Shown here one piece after another: positions 60,973 to 64,000 of a DNA stretch of 64,000 nucleotides; within the stretch, counting starts at the first letter, position 1; the number at the start of each line of letters is the position of its first letter. Made by a program: the position numbers and the translations under genes. Source of the DNA: JAOUEA01 sp038249195 (GTDB lineage Bacteria; Actinomycetota; UBA4738; HRBIN12); the NCBI GenBank assembly GCA_038249195.1, contig JBBRWM010000005.1, positions 62,001-126,000 of the forward strand, read 5' to 3'. Under the pieces are notes generated by a model. That model did no database searches. It saw nothing but the letters and a program-made list of their open reading frames with translations, and was not told where the DNA came from.

Positions 60973-63627
60973 GTGCAGACGCCCGAGTCCCTCGGCCGGA
61001 CGCTCGCGACCGCCCCCGATCCCGAGCTCGCGCGCGTCGCCCTGTCCCGCGTGGGCGACGACCCGCGCGCCCGCGAGGCCCTCGCCCGTCCCGAGGTGTT
61101 GCCCGTCGCCGCCCGTCTGCTCGGCTTCTCGACCGCGACGGCGGACTTCCTCGTCCAGCACCCGGAGGAGGTCGGCGCGCTCGCCGACGTCACGCCCCGC
61201 ACGCGCGAGGCGCTCGGTACCGAGCTGGCCGCCGACGTGGCGCGGCGCGGACCCGCCGACGGCCTCCGCCTCTTCCGGCGCCGCGCCTTGATGCGGGTGG
61301 CGGGGCGTGACCTCCAGGGGGCGGAGCTCGACGGCGTGGTGGCGGAGATCTCGGCGGTGGCGGACGCCTGCCTCGAGCTCGCGTGCCGCGAGGCCTCCGC
61401 GGGCCTCCGCCTGGCCGTGATCGGCGTAGGCAAGCTCGGGGGCAACGAGCTCAACTACGCGAGCGATGTCGACGTGCTCTTCGTGCACGATGGGGGCGCC
61501 GACCAGGGGGCGGCGGAGCGCGCGGCGGCACGGCTCGTGCGGCTGCTCTCGGATGCGTCCGCGGAGGGCATCGCCCTGCGCGTGGATGCCGCGCTTCGGC
61601 CCGACGGTCGAGCGGGCCCGCTCAGCCGATCGCTCGAGACGACGCTCGAGTACTACGAGACGCGGGCGGCGGTATGGGAACGCCAGGCGATGATCAAGGC
61701 GCGCCCCGTGGCGGGCGACCCGTGGCTCGGGGGCGCGTTCATCGACGGCGTCACGCCGTTCGTGTATCCCCGCGACCTGCGGCCCACGGCGATCGACGAG
61801 GTCCGGCGCACCAAGGTTCGCCTGGAGGAGTACGTCCGGCGGCGCGGCAAGGAGTTCACCGAGGTGAAGCGGGGTCGCGGCGGCATCCGCGATGTGGAGT
61901 TCGCGGTGCAGCTGCTGCAGATCGTGCACGGCCGTCGCGACCCACGCCTGCGGGATCCGAACACGCTCGACGCGTTGAGCGCGCTCGCGCTGGAGGGGTA
62001 CGTCGCGCACGCCGACGCGTTCGGGCTCGCCGAGGCCTACCGCTTCCTGCGGAGACTCGAACACCGTCTGCAGATCGTGCGAGACCTCCAGACGCACGAT
62101 CTGCCGGCGGACGTGCGCGCGCGAACGACGCTCGCTCGCTCGCTCGGCCTGCCCGATGCCGCGGCGTTGCAGAGGGAGTACGAGCGCACCACGGGGACGG
62201 TTCGGGGCATCCACGAACGGCTCTTCTACCGGCCGCTGATGGAGGCCTTCGCAGGCCCGACCGCCCCCACCCCCGGGGTGGACCGCGCGGCGACCCAGGA
62301 GCTCTTGGCGGGGCTGGGGTTCGCGCACCCCCGGCGCTCGTACGAGGTGCTGCGGCGGCTGGTGGATCCGGTCACGCGGATGGGCAAGGTGCTCGCGCAC
62401 GTCTTTCCCGTGATGGCTCCCGCCCTGGCGCTCGCCGCCGATCCCGACGCCGCGCTCGTCCGGCTCGAGCGCGTGACCGAAGCCGTGGGGGAGCGCGACG
62501 CCCCCGCGGATGTGCTCGCCGCGGATCCGGGCGCGGCGCGGAGGCTCGCGCACGCCGTGGCCACCAGCGCGTTCGCCACGGACCTGCTGGCGGCCGCGCC
62601 CGAGCGGGTGCTGGCGCTCGCCGCCGACGGCGGACCGGCGGCCGACGTTCAGGGGGCACTGGTGGCCACCGTGGCGCGCTACGCCGGCCGGGAGCTTCTG
62701 CCGCGCGAGACGGGTGCTGCGCTCTCCGCCGTGGCCGAGCGCGTGGTGCGCGAGGCCGTGAACGCCGCCGCGCCGGACCTTCCGTTCGCGGTGATCGGCA
62801 TGGGCAAGCTCGGCGCTCGCGAGCTCAACGTGGCGAGCGACCTCGACGTGATGTTCGTCTACGAGGGTGAGGGGCCCGCGGACCAGCGGCGCGCGATCGA
62901 GCTGGCCGAGTCCGTGCTTGCCGGGATCCGCGCCTCGGGGTGGGAGCCCGACGCGGACCTGCGGCCGGAGGGGCGCGGCGGACCGCTCGCTCGCTCCATC
63001 GCGGGGTTCCTGGAGTACTGGCAGCGCTACGCGCAGACCTGGGAGTTCCAGTCGCTCCTGCGGGCTCGCGCGGTGGCGGGCGACCCCGACCTGGGGCGGC
63101 GATTCGAATCGAACGCGTCCGACGTGGCCTACCCGCCGGACGGGATCACGCACGACCGCGTCGCGGAGATCCGCGCCATGCGCGAGCGGATGGAGCTCGA
63201 GCGTGTCAAGCCTCCCGGTGCCGCCGCGTTCCACTTCAAGCTGGGGCACGGTTCGCTCGCGGACGTGCAGTTCGCGGTAGAGCTCTCGCTCATGCGCCAC
63301 GGTGGTGACCACCCTCAGATCCGCACGCGTCGGACCCTGGAGGCGATCGAGCGGTTGGGCGAGGCCGGGCTGCTGGAGGGGAGCGTGGCCCGCGACCTGG
63401 GCGAGGCGTTCGTGTTCCTGTCGGGGGTGAAGAACGCACTCGAGGTCGACCGTCGGCTTCCCGCGGAGGCGCTGCCGCACGCGCCCGGGGCGCAGACCGC
63501 CTTGGCGCGGCGGCTCGGCTACGAGGAGTACCCGCGGCAGAGCTTCCTGGACGACTATCTGCGCATCACGCGTCGGTGCCGGCGCGCGATGGAGCGGGTC
63601 TTCGCGCTGGATGAGCCTAGCTTGTAA
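60973..63627 (+). CDS. glnE: Glutamine synthetase adenylyltransferase/adenylyl-removing enzyme
   Basis: 884 residues with the two nucleotidyltransferase domains of GlnE: the removase half with GKLGGNELNYASDVDVLFV and the transferase half with GMGKLGARELNVASDLDVMF, each followed by helical regulatory segments (RGRGGIRDVEFAVQLLQIVH; HGSLADVQFAVELSLMRHGG). It modifies a Tyr of glutamine synthetase in response to nitrogen status. GTG 60973 is preferred over GTG 60931; neither has a strong RBS. Slightly short at the N-terminus. Confidence 0.93.
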   Translation: MQTPESLGRTLATAPDPELARVALSRVGDDPRAREALARPEVLPVAARLLGFSTATADFLVQHPEEVGALADVTPRTREALGTELAADVARRGPADGLRLFRRRALMRVAGRDLQGAELDGVVAEISAVADACLELACREASAGLRLAVIGVGKLGGNELNYASDVDVLFVHDGGADQGAAERAAARLVRLLSDASAEGIALRVDAALRPDGRAGPLSRSLETTLEYYETRAAVWERQAMIKARPVAGDPWLGGAFIDGVTPFVYPRDLRPTAIDEVRRTKVRLEEYVRRRGKEFTEVKRGRGGIRDVEFAVQLLQIVHGRRDPRLRDPNTLDALSALALEGYVAHADAFGLAEAYRFLRRLEHRLQIVRDLQTHDLPADVRARTTLARSLGLPDAAALQREYERTTGTVRGIHERLFYRPLMEAFAGPTAPTPGVDRAATQELLAGLGFAHPRRSYEVLRRLVDPVTRMGKVLAHVFPVMAPALALAADPDAALVRLERVTEAVGERDAPADVLAADPGAARRLAHAVATSAFATDLLAAAPERVLALAADGGPAADVQGALVATVARYAGRELLPRETGAALSAVAERVVREAVNAAAPDLPFAVIGMGKLGARELNVASDLDVMFVYEGEGPADQRRAIELAESVLAGIRASGWEPDADLRPEGRGGPLARSIAGFLEYWQRYAQTWEFQSLLRARAVAGDPDLGRRFESNASDVAYPPDGITHDRVAEIRAMRERMELERVKPPGAAAFHFKLGHGSLADVQFAVELSLMRHGGDHPQIRTRRTLEAIERLGEAGLLEGSVARDLGEAFVFLSGVKNALEVDRRLPAEALPHAPGAQTALARRLGYEEYPRQSFLDDYLRITRRCRRAMERVFALDEPSL

Positions 63628-63650
63628 GGCATCGAGAGCGGGGAGGAACG

Positions 63651-64000
63651 ATGGATGGCACGCCTGCGCGCCGCACGGCGCTGATCACCGGGGCGTCGGG
63701 GGGGCTGGGCGCGGAGTTCGCGCGGCTCTTCGCCGCCGACGGCTTCGACCTGATCCTGGTGGCGCGCAGCGGCGCGGCCATGGAGGAGATCGCGCAGCTG
63801 CAGGAGGGGCGTCACGGCATCTCCGTCACCGTGTTGCCCAAGGACCTGTCCAAGCCGGGCGCGCCGCGCGAGGTGATGGCGAGCGTGCACGAGCGCGGCC
63901 TGCATGTGGACGCGTTGGTGAACAACGCCGGGTTCTCCACCTACGGCCCCTTCGCCGAAACGAACACGGGGACGCTCGCCGACATGCTGGCGGTGAACGT
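63651..64000 (+). CDS. Short-chain dehydrogenase/reductase (3' end outside window)
   Basis: The first 116 residues of a classical SDR: cofactor motif ALITGASGGLGAEFARLFAA, an Arg after beta-2 (LVARS) that suggests NADP preference, and VNNAGFSTYGPF. The catalytic Ser-Tyr-Lys lies beyond the window. GGGAGGAA is six bases upstream of the ATG. It starts 23 bp after glnE and is probably independent of it in function. Confidence 0.92.
   Translation, partial: MDGTPARRTALITGASGGLGAEFARLFAADGFDLILVARSGAAMEEIAQLQEGRHGISVTVLPKDLSKPGAPREVMASVHERGLHVDALVNNAGFSTYGPFAETNTGTLADMLAVN

Noticed and set aside
60529..63480. Long minus-strand frame opposite glnE
   Set aside because: Arg/His-rich composition and complete overlap with the clear glnE gene mark it as a shadow.
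1..64000. CRISPR arrays, rRNA genes, riboswitches
   Set aside because: No regularly spaced repeats, rRNA signatures or recognisable riboswitch cores were seen.

Overview
The window is GC-rich, tightly packed bacterial DNA, most likely from an uncultivated Actinomycetota. This is an inference from the GC-rich codon use, frequent GTG/TTG starts, GlnE beside an alpha-type GlnA, branched-chain-type 2-oxoacid dehydrogenase genes and many cyclase/ATPase/TPR regulators. No 16S or taxonomic marker is present, so the class cannot be fixed.

Layout. (1) 1-8.1 kb is core metabolism on the minus strand: a cut response regulator, purF-purM, a 2-oxoacid dehydrogenase operon (E1alpha, E1beta, E2) coupled to a BtuF-like protein, an unknown plus-strand gene and tRNA-Phe. 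(2) 8.2-41.1 kb is an accessory segment. It is bracketed by two directly repeated transposase scraps (8.68 and 40.6 kb) and holds several broken genes. Its theme is copper, thiol-disulfide chemistry and the cell envelope: a broken cupredoxin lipoprotein, a BlaI repressor with an M56 peptidase, NlpC/P60 and M23 wall hydrolases, a ccdA-phosphatase-like-YraQ permease-DUF1980 operon, a TlpA thioredoxin, a CPD-type copper ATPase, SHOCT-CsoR-CopA, a cytochrome b/DUF4396 cluster, and the remains of a sugar-phosphate cluster (a phosphoketolase N-terminal scrap, an rpiA scrap, a HAD scrap, and an intact HAD-GH65 phosphorylase). A TetR/ABC-2 exporter group and a Tat-exported amidohydrolase follow. (3) 41.1-64 kb is again core-like: two giant cyclase-AAA-TPR regulators, a PLD-like protein, a Crp-type regulator, dodecin, tRNA-Asp/Glu/Lys, a MarR-controlled oxidoreductase pair, NadE, a hemerythrin-like protein, a secreted Ig-like protein, glnA, glnE and a cut SDR gene.

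Main observation. Eight copies of a 17-bp dyad (T-M-C-K-A-C, five free bases, G-T-M-G-K-A) occur only between 10.6 and 37.6 kb. Seven sit at the starts of the accessory genes: cupredoxin, blaI/NlpC, ccdA, tlpA, copper ATPase, NlpC and M23 peptidase. The dyad resembles BlaI/MecI/CopY operators and the segment encodes one BlaI-M56 pair, so a single repressor probably coordinates copper export, extracytoplasmic thiol redox and wall remodelling. A separate CsoR box controls SHOCT-csoR-copA.

Other notable items are a tandem cyclase whose two domains carry complementary halves of one active site, a cupredoxin-HMA-ATPase-YHS fusion, a membrane protein whose first 34 residues look like a phosphoketolase N-terminus, and a pattern of single-base frameshifts confined to the accessory segment.
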